A DNA stretch of 64,000 nt from Nageia nagi (GCA_050084985.1 JBITNC010000001.1:189968001-190032000); one strand, 5' to 3'. Numbered from the stretch's first letter, positions 1-12,141 are shown. Numbers and translations are program-made. The notes: generated from the sequence alone by a model not told the origin.

Positions 1-569
1 ATAAATGAACAAAAAAAGCCCTAAACAACCTTGAATGGATAATATGATAGTCCATTATCATGGTGGCTATCGAATAGAGCACGCAAACTTCTTTAGGAAC
101 ATATGTTGAAATATTTACCTTACATGAAAGAACCATGCTATTATTCATTAGATTTCCCATACTGAAATCGATGGTGTAAACATTGAATCATCTTGCTACC
201 AGCCTATAGTCAAACACCAAATATGGTGATATTAGAAGTGTAGGCAAACCTAGTGTGTTAAGATCAACGTTGTCGTAGTTCTTTTTGAGGTCATAAAAAT
301 TCTTAAAATAAATCAAATTCTATGACAATGAGCTGATTTTCCTCGATGGAATTGGTGAGGTTGTGAAATCCATCACTATTGTTTTAAGGAAATGACTTGT
401 TCCCCTCTATCATCCCAATGATACTTCCTAAAATGGCCTATCATAACATCTCATCTATTCCCCTACCATCCTCATTTCCAAAGCATCTTCTAACCTTGGA
501 ATAATCAAATATAGAAACCCTACTAGAGATTACAATAGCTATGATATAAAAAACAATGATAATAACATA
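1..569. other. no gene recognised; decayed repeat DNA
   Basis: Stops are frequent in every frame. The stretch lies just upstream of a gypsy Gag fragment, so it may be the rest of that gag, but I see no motif that proves it. Confidence 0.4.
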
Positions 570-880
570 GTGCATGTAGTTGAAGGTAATGATCAACCAA
601 TTCAACTAACAAGGTCTCAAGCTCAAAGAGAGGATAAACCTTTTTTCCCTCTACCACCACAAATAAAACTTAAAGACCTATTGCAAAAATACTTGATCAC
701 ATTACCTTCAAAAAGAGCTCAAGATGATAACAATACAACAAAACTAGTTTGGTATCAAAAAACATCATATTGTGGATACTATGACACTAAAGGTCATACC
801 ACCAACTAATGTAGCAAACTTAGAAATGAAATTCAACGATTGATCAATGAAGGAATTCTAACATTCTACACTCAAAATGC
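570..880 (+). pseudogene. Ty3-gypsy Gag C-terminal zinc-finger fragment
   Basis: The reading frame is open from 570 and continues past a stop at 807-809. It contains YCGYYDTKGHTTN, then (past the stop) a Cys and a Leu/Ile-rich stretch ending LINEG. This matches the modified zinc knuckle at the end of Gag in gypsy elements whose consensus is C-x2-H/Y-x4-GH-T-x2-C followed by L-x3-I-x2-LI-x2-G. Gag packages retrotransposon RNA in cytoplasmic particles. Only the C-terminal part is recognisable, and no pol follows downstream. The related Gag at 57.5 kb (minus strand) ends with the same kind of motif. Confidence 0.6.
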
Positions 881-2419
881 CAACATTCTAGGACATCAAA
901 TTCAAAATTCCGACGTTCTAGGAATTCAATCCTAGAATGTCGAGATCAAAGCCAAAATGCATAGACTCAAATTACAAATTACAATTTCAACATGTTTCAG
1001 ACCAACCAAAGAACAAGCTATGGAAGGTTTCAAAGCAGTATTTCTTAGAAAAACAGTTTAGCATGACAATGGCAAAAAATTTCAGTAAGTTAAATCAGCA
1101 AGCATCTACAAATGAGAACAAGCATGATGATAACAATGGCACTTTGAATCCATTCCGATGATTCTGATCCATACTTAAGTGATACTGCTCTAGTGACCTG
1201 TATAACCAATTTTCCCTCTTGTTCAATGATGAAAGTAAAATAAAATATTCTAGCTCCCTTGACTCATCCAAAATTTGAAATGTGTGAAAACTTATCATGA
1301 AACTTGCAATGCTACTAACAATTGTCTTCAGCAGAAAGTTTGTTTTAGGACAGGTTCTACTATTATGAGGTCATGTTTGCAAGACATGACATAGAAGCAG
1401 TCACTATGTTCATCTCTTCGAACAATGGTGCAATTCCTATGATATGCAAACCATATTCCATGAATGGTAAGTATTATACACTATTGCACCAAATAAGGTA
1501 TATTTCTTAAATGTTTCTTTGTCTTATTATTGTGATAATCAATTTTTGTCTTAGCTTTAACCAAATCCAATATAATCACCATGTAGCATAGCTTCCATTT
1601 GGATTATCATGGTTAGAACAAATGCAAATTTGCATTCATCAAACAGTTTAAACTACATTTCTAGCCTTCTATCTCAGGCATATCTTGTTCAACACTAAAT
1701 AGTTCTTTGATGATCCTAATAATTACTTGGTTTCTCCCTTATGTACACTCATCTTTTTCCGTTTTTGTACTTTGCCTTCAATTTCGGATTTTGTTTGCTT
1801 ATATGTGAAGCTCCTTATCTTCGTCTTTGACTTTCACTATTTGCTTCTACATTTTATCTGCCAACTATTTTCATGGCTGAACAAGAATTACTTCAAGTAA
1901 TACAAACTATTTAATGAAGAATCTCAATGAGTATGTAAATTTTGCAGAAAATGATGACACTCCAAATGCAACCATGGGGCAGAAGATAGATTAACACTCA
2001 TTTCTCCAGGTAATAGGTTAATCCCCATATCATAAAAGCTATCAACAATAGATGGTATGGAATTTCCAAAACCAGTAAACATCATGCACCTAAACAGGCA
2101 CTGTGCTTGAATTTTAGTTGTTACTTCACCATATTTTTTGCATTGCCTTCACATTTCCAGACTAGTTTAGGTTGCATATTACATTTATGTGCTTTCTTGC
2201 ACCCTAGGACACCATATTTCTAAAATGCCCACACTATAGGACCAAACATCCCAGAATGCTCACATTCTAGACCTGGGCATCTTCACTCTTTTAGCTTTCA
2301 AAAAATCTGAAAAAATCATGTTTAAAAATTCTGCATTTTTGTTTCAGTTATTTTCTAAAAAAGTAACAACTGCATTAATTTTTGAAATGTATTTTTCTGC
2401 AACATTAGTTCTCCATTAT
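881..2419. other. no gene recognised
   Basis: AT-rich DNA with short open frames only. A phrase containing CATTCTAGGA recurs loosely near 880-935 and 2,240-2,275, which suggests that both places derive from one repeat. Nothing else is supported. Confidence 0.4.
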
Positions 2420-2545
2420 CATTTTCTGAAATATCATTTCTACATTCTCATTTTCTGAAATATCATTTCTGTGTTTTCTGAAATATCATTTCAACATTCT
2501 CATTTTCTGAAATTTCATTTCTGCATTTTCTGCAATTTAATTTCT
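2420..2545 (+). repeat. degenerate tandem repeat
   Basis: About five copies of a unit built on ATTTTCTGAAATATCATTTC, separated by short variable spacers such as TACATTCTC, run head to tail. Spacing varies from about 20 to 35 bases. The copies decay toward the right end. It looks like a minisatellite of no coding value. Confidence 0.7.
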
Positions 2546-3056
2546 GAATTATCATCTTCAAAATGACCACCTTTCAGAATTATCCAGATCTGTTATCTAA
2601 GTGCAGATACGGTTTGCCCTCCAAAATCACAAGCTGTCCCGTGACAAGTCTCGAATCTTCCACCCTCTAGATAAGTCTTCCCCATATCTCCTCAAATAAA
2701 ATTTCATAATTTTAATTACTAAATCATATTCTGCATATTGTTATTAATCTATTTCCATTCCGAAGATAGATAAATGTATATGTTCTAATGCATTGTCTTT
2801 TATTTTTGTGTCTACAGTTGTATTAAAGAAGAAAACATACTACGGATGGAAATCAAATGGTATGGAAGGGTAAGCTATATAGAATAGTTCTATAAGAGAA
2901 AGAGTATGAGATAAGTTACAGAAGACTAAAATGTAAACAATGAATTAAACCTTTGCACAATTTTTCCTGTTACTTTGAATTCATTGGTATCAATGATATT
3001 AAAATTTTAAATGTAATGTATAAAGTTTATATATTACTTCATATATTCAGAAACCT
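2546..3056. other. no gene recognised
   Basis: AT-rich sequence without long frames or recognisable element ends. Confidence 0.4.
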
Positions 3057-3224
3057 ATTACAATTGACAGAGCTCATAAATATTCAAATAGATTTTTCCT
3101 AATATAAGGAGAATTTGCATCCCTGCTTGATGTGAATACTATTACAATACACAGAACTCATAAATATTCAAATAGCGTTTTCCTAATATAAGAAGCATTT
3201 ACATCCCTACTTGATCTCAATAGA
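3057..3224 (+). repeat. 84-bp tandem duplication
   Basis: Two adjacent copies (3,057-3,140 and 3,141-3,224) share ATTACAAT..CACAGA..CTCATAAATATTCAAATAG and then TTTTCCTAATATAAG. They differ at roughly one base in ten, so this is an old local duplication. Confidence 0.8.
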
Positions 3225-4848
3225 TTCAATAGAATGTCTTAAATTTTAAGAGCAGACGTATATAATAACTTCCACATCATTTTGTCTTAGGATTTTTGTA
3301 TTAGAGAAGAAATGAACTTGTTTTGACAGGAGAATACTAAATGTTAAATCCTTGCTTTGAACTTTGTGCATGTTTTGCTATCCCTCTGAATCTGTGAATT
3401 GTATACTACCAATTACTTATGAAGGTTATATATGGGCTTGCTTCCTGGCTCATACATTGAAAAACATTTAATGTGTAAGACCCCACACCATGATTCTTAA
3501 ATACAATCAAATACCCCTTAAAGCCTATTGGTATATGTCCCTAAAGATTAAAAGGACTTGAAAAACTCCAAAAGATGAAAATTGTTTTGGACCGGCTAAC
3601 AACCTATTTCTAAGATTCCAGAACACTTCCCTGTCCTGAACACTTCTCCAAGCTCCTAAGAAGCGTCAAAAACATTTGCAGAAGATTTTGAAACATTTTG
3701 TGCATTTTCAGCAACTATCCAAAAGACCCTGAAGTTCCCTACACCCTAAATTTTACAGAAATTTTGATTAAGATGGCACAGACAGAGCCAATGTGTCCTT
3801 TGATCATCAAAGCCGGAGTTGTGCATCAGGTGGGATACCAGGTGTTACTGTGATCTACAGCACCAGCCTCATGTCTAGGGTGAGATAGTATTCCTAGGAG
3901 TTTCTTGAAGTTTCCTCTACCTTCTCCAAGAGTTTCTGGCAGTTTCTTGAAGTCAATTCCATATTTGCTTAAAAACTCTAGCCCAAATATTTTATAGTTT
4001 CTTGTCATAGTTGTCCCACTTCCAATTTAGGCATTTCATTAGCTTCAAGGGACATGTATATCATATGTAGTGTAACATAGCCTACAATAGATAAGTTTGT
4101 ACAGAAGAAACACACGGATACACTATCATCACTTAAAATACATGGCTTGTGCAACAAAGAAATATAGATCACTCACATCAAAAATTTCCCAACCAAGCAA
4201 CTCCCAACAAAACAAGTCTACAGTCCCTTGGTTGTCTAAGTAGAATCCTTCAATTTGTTGAATCCTTCCTCAATTATGTTTTCTCCTTGGAACATTTTAT
4301 TTGGTTGCCTTACTTGTTTATGCATGTGTTTTTTGACATTTGGTCTCCATCATCCAATTGCTCATGACTTCTTCCACATTTGAAATTCTGAAGGTTCCCT
4401 ATCAATGCTCCCTGCAATCCATTACCTCCACTTGAATTGCCTGCCAGAATCAGCCACTTCATTCATTTCTTGACCCTAAGAATACCATTTAAAGTTTAAA
4501 ACTTTAAACATCCCAGTTATTGTGAATGCCTAAAAAGTTTGATCACCGTTTCTACAAATGAGAAGTTGCCCATGCACCAAACATCATTTCATATTTCAGA
4601 GCCAGTATCGATACACTATCTATCTAGGTGGGAATTTGTCCAATTCTTAGGTGTCAAGAAGTAAGTAACCGTCTGAGAATGTATGGTCTTCATTGTTTAT
4701 CCCACATTCCATGATTATTTTCTTTCTTGCTATTTTAGGGTTGGGTGACTATTTTATCAATTGGCACATAACAAGTGATAGAAGAGTTTGGTTCTATTAA
4801 CCAGAATGCAGGCCATATCTATCATTTTTAGTTTAATATTTGATATTC
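3225..4848. other. no gene recognised
   Basis: Unique-looking AT-rich DNA. Short frames at 3,826-4,008 (minus) and 4,149-4,367 (plus) show no family resemblance or compositional signal. Confidence 0.4.
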
Positions 4849-5411
4849 CAAGGGTCCACCGGAGCGCCAAAGCGGGCCGTCAGAGTGGATCGGGCCCAGG
4901 CTCCCGCTGTCCGGAGCGGCTGAGAAGCTCCAGGAGCAGCTAAAAAAAATTGCACATGATTTTTTTAAAAAGGGTCAAATCTTAAAATAAAAAAACATAG
5001 TTGGATACTTGATAGTTATGGTTTTGCTATTTTGGGCCTTTGGCATTGGCATTTTGCTACTATGACATTATGACTCATTTCGATATTATGACATTATGTA
5101 CTACACTGCTTCAGACTTATTTGTGATTTAATGACATTATGGCTTGTTTTGATTTCTCATTTTTGCCTTTCAGATTCATACTTGATTACTATTATGATTT
5201 TATCATTATGTTTTGTAATTTAAATTCATATTTGATAGTAAAAATGAATTAGAAACAATGAACATGAAAAAATCTAAAAATCCTAGGGTTTTTCTATTAG
5301 CCGCTCCGCCTGCCAAATTGGAGCCGCTCCCTAAAAATGACCCTCCGCCGCTCCGGACATCTGGAGCACGCTCCGTACGCTCCACCTCTCCCGACTCACC
5401 GTGTAACCTTG
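4849..5411. mobile_element. hAT-like non-autonomous DNA transposon
   Basis: The left end starts CAAGGGTCCACCGG. The reverse complement of the right end starts CAAGGTTACACGG, giving imperfect terminal inverted repeats of the CAAGG type. The flanks are TGATATTC (4,841-4,848) and TGATATTG (5,412-5,419), an 8-bp target duplication with one mismatch, as expected for hAT elements. Just inside each end are GC-rich blocks with repeated GGAGCGG / CCGCTCC motifs facing each other, typical of hAT subterminal binding sites. The 300-bp core is AT-rich and has no transposase. A 140-codon frame at 5,258-5,680 crosses the right end and is considered fortuitous. Confidence 0.7.
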
Positions 5412-5419
5412 TGATATTG

Positions 5420-5888
5420 TCATCTCATCCACCCATCTCATTGTTTGGCATCACTGAATTTTCTGTTTTATCTCTAGTTTCTTCCTTTTATGTTAGATTT
5501 ATGCTGACTTTGGTTGTTATTCATGTTTGCCAGCGTGCAATGCCTGGATCACCATTCCTCTCTGACACATTGTCCATATTATTCTTTCCTACAAGTCTTG
5601 ATGTGTTTCAGTTGATTCAATCAAGAGAAAAATCACAAATCTGTGCTAGGGCAATATCATCGGCTTTTTCACTCTCTTAAGGGTTTATTGACAAATTCAA
5701 GAAATCTTGTTTTTCAACTGCTATAGGCTTTTCTGCCTGCAAGAACATTTGCAGTCCTTTAATAGTGACTGAATTTGTGGCAGTTTCATCAGTTTCATGC
5801 TGCCATCTAACCTCTATCCTATGTATTACAACCTACAGCCTGACTAATCATCAAAAATGTTTACAGCAGAACAAGATCGAAAAGTATG
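5420..5888. other. no gene recognised
   Basis: Sequence between the hAT-like element and a short tandem repeat. No supported feature. Confidence 0.4.
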
Positions 5889-5995
5889 TTAGTGTTGGAA
5901 AATTTCAGGTACTCTGGAAAAAGAGTGTTACTGTTACAAAATTTCAGGTACTGTGGAAAAATTGTTACTATTACAAAATTTCAGTTACTCTGTAG
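5889..5995 (+). repeat. short tandem repeat, three copies
   Basis: Three copies of a 31-39-bp unit with core TTACTGTTACAAAATTTCAG followed by GTACTCTGGAAAAA. The third copy is the most degenerate. Confidence 0.75.
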
Positions 5996-6525
5996 TCTGT
6001 ACAGGCCATTAAAAAATGGTTACTCCCAGATTTTGGTCTGGCAAAGGCACTCATCACTACATATGCAATGATTTCATGTTTTGTGTCACATTGTTTCTAG
6101 ATCTAGCAAGATGACAATAAAGTTCAGCCTGGCCACCGCCCAACCTTCAGCAGAAAAAATTACAAGTGAAAAATCCAAGTTCCATAGTCAAGTCTCTCAA
6201 GACCCTAAGTAGTAAGTGACAAATAGTGCAGCAAGAGTTACCAGAGATACACGCCCACCCCCCAGTTTTCCATACATATGAATACATGCATCCGATACAA
6301 TGTTGTGCAAATAAAGCCCAAATATCATATCCAGATATATCTAACAGTGTGCTTGTATCTAGGCCATATCAAATACATTTAGATTGTAAAGGTCTTGCAA
6401 AGCTAACCCATTCAGGGAAACAGTCTTCACTGGAAATGAATAATTGCTTGTAAAATTAATATTTTTTCTTTTCAAATGTGATGATACTTTTTAAATAGCA
6501 TAGCGCAGAAAGAAAGAGAAGTCCT
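5996..6525. other. no gene recognised
   Basis: No long frames, element ends or RNA genes seen. Confidence 0.4.
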
Positions 6526-6575
6526 ATGAATGTTCACAAGTGATCATCAACGGTCAATGGGATTCATAAATCCAT
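6526..6575 (-). repeat. tail of a dispersed non-LTR-like repeat
   Basis: On the minus strand this reads CCCATTGACCG..TGATCAC..GTGAACATT, the same tail seen near 22.4, 23.84 and 25.93 kb. It is short and degenerate; the family assignment rests on the shared tail only. Confidence 0.4.
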
Positions 6576-6950
6576 TTTCACAATAGTGTGAAGTAGTCGA
6601 AAAGGAGCTCATAAGTCATGTAGAAACTAACAGCTACAAAATATTAAATAAAATCCCAATTAATGTGGGCATCTGTAACATAATGTAATGCACATACTGT
6701 ATGAGTTCATCACCAATTTTGTTAGAGAAGATAATGCCTAAATAAAAGCAAACTTCTGACACTTAGCCCTATATGGATAGGATATCTATAGACAAAATGG
6801 AGGCAAGCTTGGGCTGGCTTGGTTCCCGCATTGCCATTTATTGCATTCCTAACTTTAGATATCCAATGGCTCCTACAATGTATTCAAGTAAAGGAATGTT
6901 CACATTCAACGTGGAACTACTCATTCCCCAACACTTACATCTGATATAAT

Positions 6951-7287
6951 ATTTTTTTTATTAGAAGGGAAGGGGTTTTGAAAGGGTCCCGGGACCTTGT
7001 ACATAGAGATAGGAAATACTGTCTCAAAATTACATCAAAACAAAACAGCTACTAGATCTTAACAGGATCTCCAAACAATAGGTTAAAGTTTACTTAACAG
7101 TGAATTAGGGGAGACTACCCCAAAAAAGGGAGGAGTGGCCTCCTAAAACTAATTTTCTTTCGACGAGAGGTATCTTGAGAGGTAGGCTCAAATCCTTAGA
7201 AGACCCTATGTTTCTTCATAGAAGAAGTAGATCATGGCCAATAAAGCCTCTCAATTTCCATGAGAGGAACTTCATTTTTTAGATTTA
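6951..7287 (-). mobile_element. LINE (L1-like) 3' end fragment
   Basis: Read on the minus strand this segment ends in AACCCCTTCCCTTCTAATAAAAAAAATATT, that is, a C/T-rich stretch followed by a short poly-A run (poly-T at 6,952-6,959 on the plus strand). That arrangement is characteristic of the 3' end of plant L1 elements. The segment to the right of the LTR at 7,288-8,577 may be the continuation of the same LINE. No ORF2 motif could be confirmed. Confidence 0.4.
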
Positions 7288-8577
7288 TGTAATGTCCCAA
7301 ATTAGGAAAAACCAAAATTTTGCATAAAATAACCAGATCTAGTTAGATTGTTTGCCCTAGTTACAGAATTGATGTCTTAGCTCAGATCTGACTTTAATGA
7401 CAAAATAAATACAGAAAACTAGGAGAATTGCAGATCTGCCCAAACTGATTATTGCAGCCTGGATTTGCAGATTTACTATGGAGCTGATTATTGCAGTCCA
7501 GAATTATTAATAAATTATTATGGAACTGATTATTGCAGCCCAGAATTGTTAATAAACATAGGTCTGATTACTGCAGTAAAGAAATTACAAACAAACAATG
7601 CAAAAATCAGAATAATGGCCCAAAGGGCTGGACATCTGGCTTAATTGACCAGATTTGATGCAAGAAACTCAAAACACGCTACAAAACACCTCAGCTGCTG
7701 ACATCACACTTTTGGGGCCTCAAACCCCTGGATCTGAACTCTGAATGCAGCAAGAAACCCCAGAGGCTGAACGTCTCACTCAAAAGACCTCAATCTCACT
7801 ACACTGAACATCAAACTGAAGTTGAAGCACAAGTGTGAATCTTGAATGGATCCACCAACAAAGGAGCCTCATAGCTGAGATAGACTAAATTTGATATTTG
7901 AAACCCTCCTCTTCGAAGCTACTAAAGACTTGGTGGTGTCAAGTACCCTTGGGCATGAAGCACAAGGAGAAAGCAGGAGGCTTAGGACACCTTCTGTCCT
8001 ACACGGTTGAGGTGTTGTCCGTGCGAGCGAGGCTGCCCCACCCTGAGGCGTCCACAAGCGGTCTTCATCTTTGAATCCATCCGATAGCATTCCGGAACCA
8101 CACTTGTTCTCTTCGTCGGGAACTAGTCTATGAGGGAGCCCTTTGGTGAGGTATCCATAGCGCTGGTAGGAGGTGGTTATTCTACCCCATTTTAGTATCT
8201 ATATCCGCACTACATGTGCCCTAGTTGGCTCCTTGGAGGCCAACGTGTAACCGTTTAAGCCTGGTATTGTATTATTCACTACTTTCATCAATAATTCAGT
8301 TGTGGGCATTTTTGGATCTCAATAATAGTCTCATTGTGTAATGTCCATGCTTCTATATCCCCATGTTGAGCTATTTTGCATGTTTGTACTTGTGTGATAC
8401 AACGTTGTCATATCTGGATGTGTTTGGCATAGCATAGTAGCCTTGGTGTATGATGTTGGCATTACCGGATTGATATTTCATGTATTTGATGCCCTAGATT
8501 AGGCGTGGCACGCTTGAGAGCTAGTTTTGATATTTTATTTGGCTAATTTGCAGTTGAGTATTTTTGGGGATATTACA
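7288..8577. mobile_element. candidate solo LTR
   Basis: The stretch begins TGTAATGTCCC and ends GGGGATATTACA, so it has TG..CA ends with an extended inverted match. The same termini are found on the chromovirus LTRs of this window. No primer-binding site or polypurine tract borders it, so it is probably a solo LTR of a related family. No matching 5-bp target duplication is visible (ATTTA on the left, AATCT on the right). That lowers confidence or indicates an exchange between two copies. An internal 73-codon frame is not considered a gene. Confidence 0.5.
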
Positions 8578-8948
8578 AATCTTCAAAAGTTAAATGGGAA
8601 TGTGAAGAGTCCCTTGTGTTGACGCCTCAACATATCCCTCCTTTTTTGCAAAAGGATAAGGGGACCCTCAACTTCAAACAACAGTTTTTGAGCAAGAATG
8701 GAAGAAAGTTGTTCAGAATAGCCCAAAGTGCAACTTTAAAATCAGATGAGAAGCTTACTTAAGAAAAACAAGCATTTTTTGGGAAATTCATGTATAGGAA
8801 CAAGTGTGAAATACTTAAGTGGTTAAGTTCAAAGTTGGTCGTATGACGAAGGAAAGATACATTGTCATGGAATAGCAAAACCACCTTCTCAAGCAAGTTT
8901 CAGCATTCAAAAAGTTGTTAAGTCCTCAAATTCTCCATTTTAAGGGTG
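8578..8948. other. no gene recognised; possible LINE remainder
   Basis: Between the candidate LTR and the first hairpin array. It may continue the LINE fragment left of 7,288, but no motif confirms it. Confidence 0.3.
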
Positions 8949-10207
8949 TTCGCATGATTTCTAACAGTTGCAAAGTCATCTTCCTCTAACCATGTGACCA
9001 CTTCTCTTGAGCAACCAAGAAGCATAAAATTGGGTTAAGTAACGGAAATTCTCTTCCCAAGGGCGTTCACACAATTCAAGTTAGTTCCAAACTCATCTTT
9101 TTGTGGCCTCCCGACCACCATTACTAGCACGTTGCATTTACGTTGATCACATTTAGCCTTCATTTGAACCAAATGGACGAGGGCACTTGGCAAGGAAGTT
9201 AGTATATAAAGGAAGGTCACCTAGTTCACTTAACACACTCATATTGCAGATTCAAAGGTGTTCACATGGTTCTTGAAAGTAGCATTTTCATCTTCCTAAA
9301 ACTATGTGACCACCATCCTTTCAAGTTCTAAGTTCAAGAATCGACTAAGTGTTGGGAAAAAGGCTCATTAAGGCATTCGCATGGTTTCAAAGTAGCATTT
9401 CCATCCTTTTCCGAGCATGCGACCACCCCTTACAAACGTTAAACATGCATTGAACCGGCTTGTCTAGAAGTCATTTGGCCTCCACTCGAACAAGTATAAT
9501 ATGTACACCTGTCAAGGGGAAAACTATAAAAGCAAGTCTTGTTCCTTACTTCCAAGTCAACTTTTGCCTCTAAAGTGGTCGCAATTGATAGTCACCTTTG
9601 CATCTTGTTGAAGGCATGCGACCACCCCTTTCTGCATTCAAACACCATTCATAGTGATCACATGGTTTCACAGAGTTGCGTTTACATCCCTTTCAAGACA
9701 AGCGACCACCATCATTCCTGCATCTTGAGGCTAAGTCTATTATGTTGATCATCCATTCTCAGTGGCTGCATGGTTCCATTTAGTTACCTTTGCATCTTTC
9801 AAGGAAGGGTCGACCACCTTTTTGCATCTCCAAAACAACTATGTTCGAATGGTTTTGAATAGTTAAAGTTTCATCTTCTGGAAAGCATGTGACCACCTTT
9901 GTCATGCATTATAAACAACACTTGTCGAAGCACTTGCCTTTCCTCCTTGAAATGTTGCCATTTGGCAATCCTGAGGAGCTATAGAAGAGAAAGAAGGGTG
10001 ATTTAGTCCAAGTTAGTGTTTCATAGTGCTGGTCGCACGATTTCAAGAAGTTACACTCCCATCATTCCCAAACCGTGCGACCACCTCCTTATTGCATTAT
10101 TGTTTGCATTTCATGGTCCATTGCATCGTTTGTTTTGCATCAACTCATTCCACAACATGGTCGCATGGTCCCAGACGTCCATCATTGTGAATGCATGCGA
10201 CCACCCT
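8949..10207 (+). repeat. hairpin array A, 5' region of a retroelement-like unit
   Basis: About nine irregular units, each 80-200 bases long. A unit opens with a variant of GTCGCATGGTTTCAA (for example 9,374, 9,658, 10,030, 10,160), has a spacer with a CATTTCCATC-type motif, and closes with a variant of GCATGCGACCACCCC (9,416, 9,616, 9,889, 10,075, 10,195). The opening GTCGCATG and closing CATGCGAC are reverse complements, so each unit can fold as a stem with a loop of about 40 nt. The array ends about 300 bases before a TATA-type motif and ORF A. I infer that it is part of an LTR or leader. Confidence 0.6.
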
Positions 10208-10423
10208 TTTTTGCATTTAAATCATTTTAGTAAGCGTCCATTTCTGTCCTAAAAGTGGGCCCATGCACTTTGTTACCATTTTGTAGCCACCTCATACATT
10301 TAAGATTTGAATTCATTTGCATTCAAAAGAGAAACCAATAGCTGGCCACCTTGTCATCATTCATGCATTAAAATTAGGTTATAGACAATGTTGCATGTAG
10401 AAAAAAGTTGGTCACCTTACTTT

Positions 10424-10433
10424 CATATAAAGG
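10424..10433 (+). promoter_or_regulatory. TATA-box candidate of element A
   Basis: CATATAAAGG lies 79 bases before the ATG of ORF A and after the hairpin array, a plausible position for an LTR or leader promoter. This rests on motif and position only. Confidence 0.4.
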
Positions 10434-10511
10434 TATACAGGCCTATCAGGCATTGCACCCCTTCTCTGTCAGAGTCAGTTGCTACTAATTCAATTTGCTT
10501 GCAGGTTAAAG

Positions 10512-11549
10512 ATGGCGAAGATCAATTCTAAGTTTGGCAAATCCAAAGAGATGCAATTAACCAGGCTGATGGAGCGTAGTTAGATAGAATTTGCGAAAGA
10601 GAATCCCAAAGATCCCTCGAAGCAAGCCAAGTTTAAGAATAACTTTACCAACGTTCAGGATACCAACTGGTCTCACACTGACCCAATCCGGACACTTCAA
10701 GCTATTGGGGAATTAGACAAATTCCAAATTTCTAAAGAAGTAGTGTGTACTTTTGGATTGGTGACTACCACATTAATTCCTTTTTCCGTTCCTTTTCCAG
10801 AGCTCTACTACAAAGTGGGTAGGCATGCCAACTTCAAGGATCGAGCCCTCTATGACATTGATGGAAATAAAATCTTAGATTTCTCTCCTTCGGGGATTGA
10901 CGAAGCCTTTAAGTGGAGTATTGAAGGGGTCATTTATACGAAGAGAGATTCTTTAGAATATTATGAGAAGTCTCCACAAGCTGCAAGTCTTATCAAGGAC
11001 TGACTTGAAGAGGAAGGCAAAGGATTCACAGGAAACAAATTGTTAAATGCCAAGAGGCAACACTTTTACCGCATGTTATCTATGATCATTAGCATGTTGT
11101 CTAGAATCATTGGCAAAGAAGATGACTTTAAGTTCCGAAGAGAGTTTACTGAATTCATTGTCGTGATTGGAAACCGACAGAGAATAAGGTGGAGTAGGGT
11201 AATAAGTAACTCCTTGTTCCAACTAGCTCACATTGGTTCTTCGAGAAAGTTTTATATGAATTCCTACCTGTTGGGGTGTTTTTCTTTCCTACCCTAGAGC
11301 AGTGAGAAAAATGCCAACACCTCATGTGAAAGGACGTTACTTCCTCCCGCTATGGGGACTGGTTACCCCAAAGGTTAACTTCATGACTTGGTGAAGATAA
11401 CTCAAGGAATGGCTAAGATGTTTAAAGCTGCCACCAACATGAATATCATGTGTGAATTCAAGAACTCAGATCGTCTTCGTGGCTAGATGGAGTTGTTTCT
11501 AGAAAATGTTGAAAGGGAAATAGGGTGCGAAAAACGCGAAAAGAAAGTG
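10512..11549 (+). pseudogene. broken ORF A, unrecognised retroelement protein
   Basis: One reading frame runs from ATG at 10,512 to a TAA at 11,550, 346 codons. It has no frameshift but is broken by in-frame stops at 10,581, 11,001, 11,295, 11,376 and 11,484. It starts MAKINSKFGKSKEM. The middle holds FPELYYKVGRHANFKDRALY and a stretch rich in aromatic and charged residues. I do not recognise a domain. There is no reverse transcriptase, integrase or zinc knuckle. Most stops are TAG or TAA that could derive from Gln codons by C-to-T change. The hairpin array and TATA motif upstream suggest a gag-like first ORF of a non-autonomous retroelement. The 3' side is cut by the LTR of an oppositely oriented element. 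Confidence 0.5.
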
Positions 11550-12141
11550 TAAAATAAAAGAAAATAAAGAAAGAAAAGATGGTGGAAAGACTTGTGGGTA
11601 GTAGGATGCAACTATAGGCATGCGGACTCACGGGCTCGGGATAAGGTCCTCAAAGTCGACTTGTTGGGTCTCGACGTAGGTTCCATGCATCCTCAATTCG
11701 TTCCGCTAGCCAACAACATGAATGATCTAGTGGAAGAAGCGTGAAGTTGTGGCAATGATGGAGTAGGATGGGTGAAGGTAACACTCAACGATTCGGGTGA
11801 AGTTCCTACTATGAGCGACATCAACAAGACATCTTGAAGTATCCAAGCCTAAGATTGCAAATGACAAAATATCACCAACAATGTGCTAATCAACCACTTC
11901 ATAAGATATACAAGCACTCTCTTGTCCACTCCATACGGAATTTACAGGATGCACCAAGTGATGTAAATTAACACAAAGCAGTAATAGAACAAACTAGACA
12001 GCACAGTCAATCATTCATTCGAATTTGGCATCACAACATGAGAAGCATTTCATCATAATTACACATACATACACCACCTTTAACAACTTAGAGAATTTTT
12101 GATCTAGCAAGCAAAAGTTCCTTTCCATTGTCAAAGTGTCA
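11526..12141 (-). repeat. candidate 3' LTR of a minus-strand element
   Basis: Read on the minus strand, a purine-rich tract (GTAGGGGGAT at 12,142-12,151) is followed by TGACACTTTGACAATGG, the expected order of polypurine tract and 3' LTR start. The far end is uncertain: the LTR could stop at CGTTTTTCGCA (11,526) or a little further left (11,507). No second LTR copy was found to the right, so the element is probably truncated on its 5' side. The segment just inside shares a motif with the region 3' of ORF B. Confidence 0.45.

Noticed and set aside
5258-5680. 140-codon ORF
   Set aside because: It crosses the right end of the hAT-like element and is built from its GC-rich subterminal repeats.
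7283-8582. Inverted AGATTT..AAATCT next to the solo LTR at 7.3 kb as a DNA-transposon end
   Set aside because: TG..CA ends and similarity to chromovirus LTR termini explain the segment better, and the six-base inverted match can be chance.
10743-11297. Two separate genes of 86 and 85 codons
   Set aside because: They lie in one continuous frame with the ATG at 10,512, divided only by stops, so they are parts of one decayed ORF.
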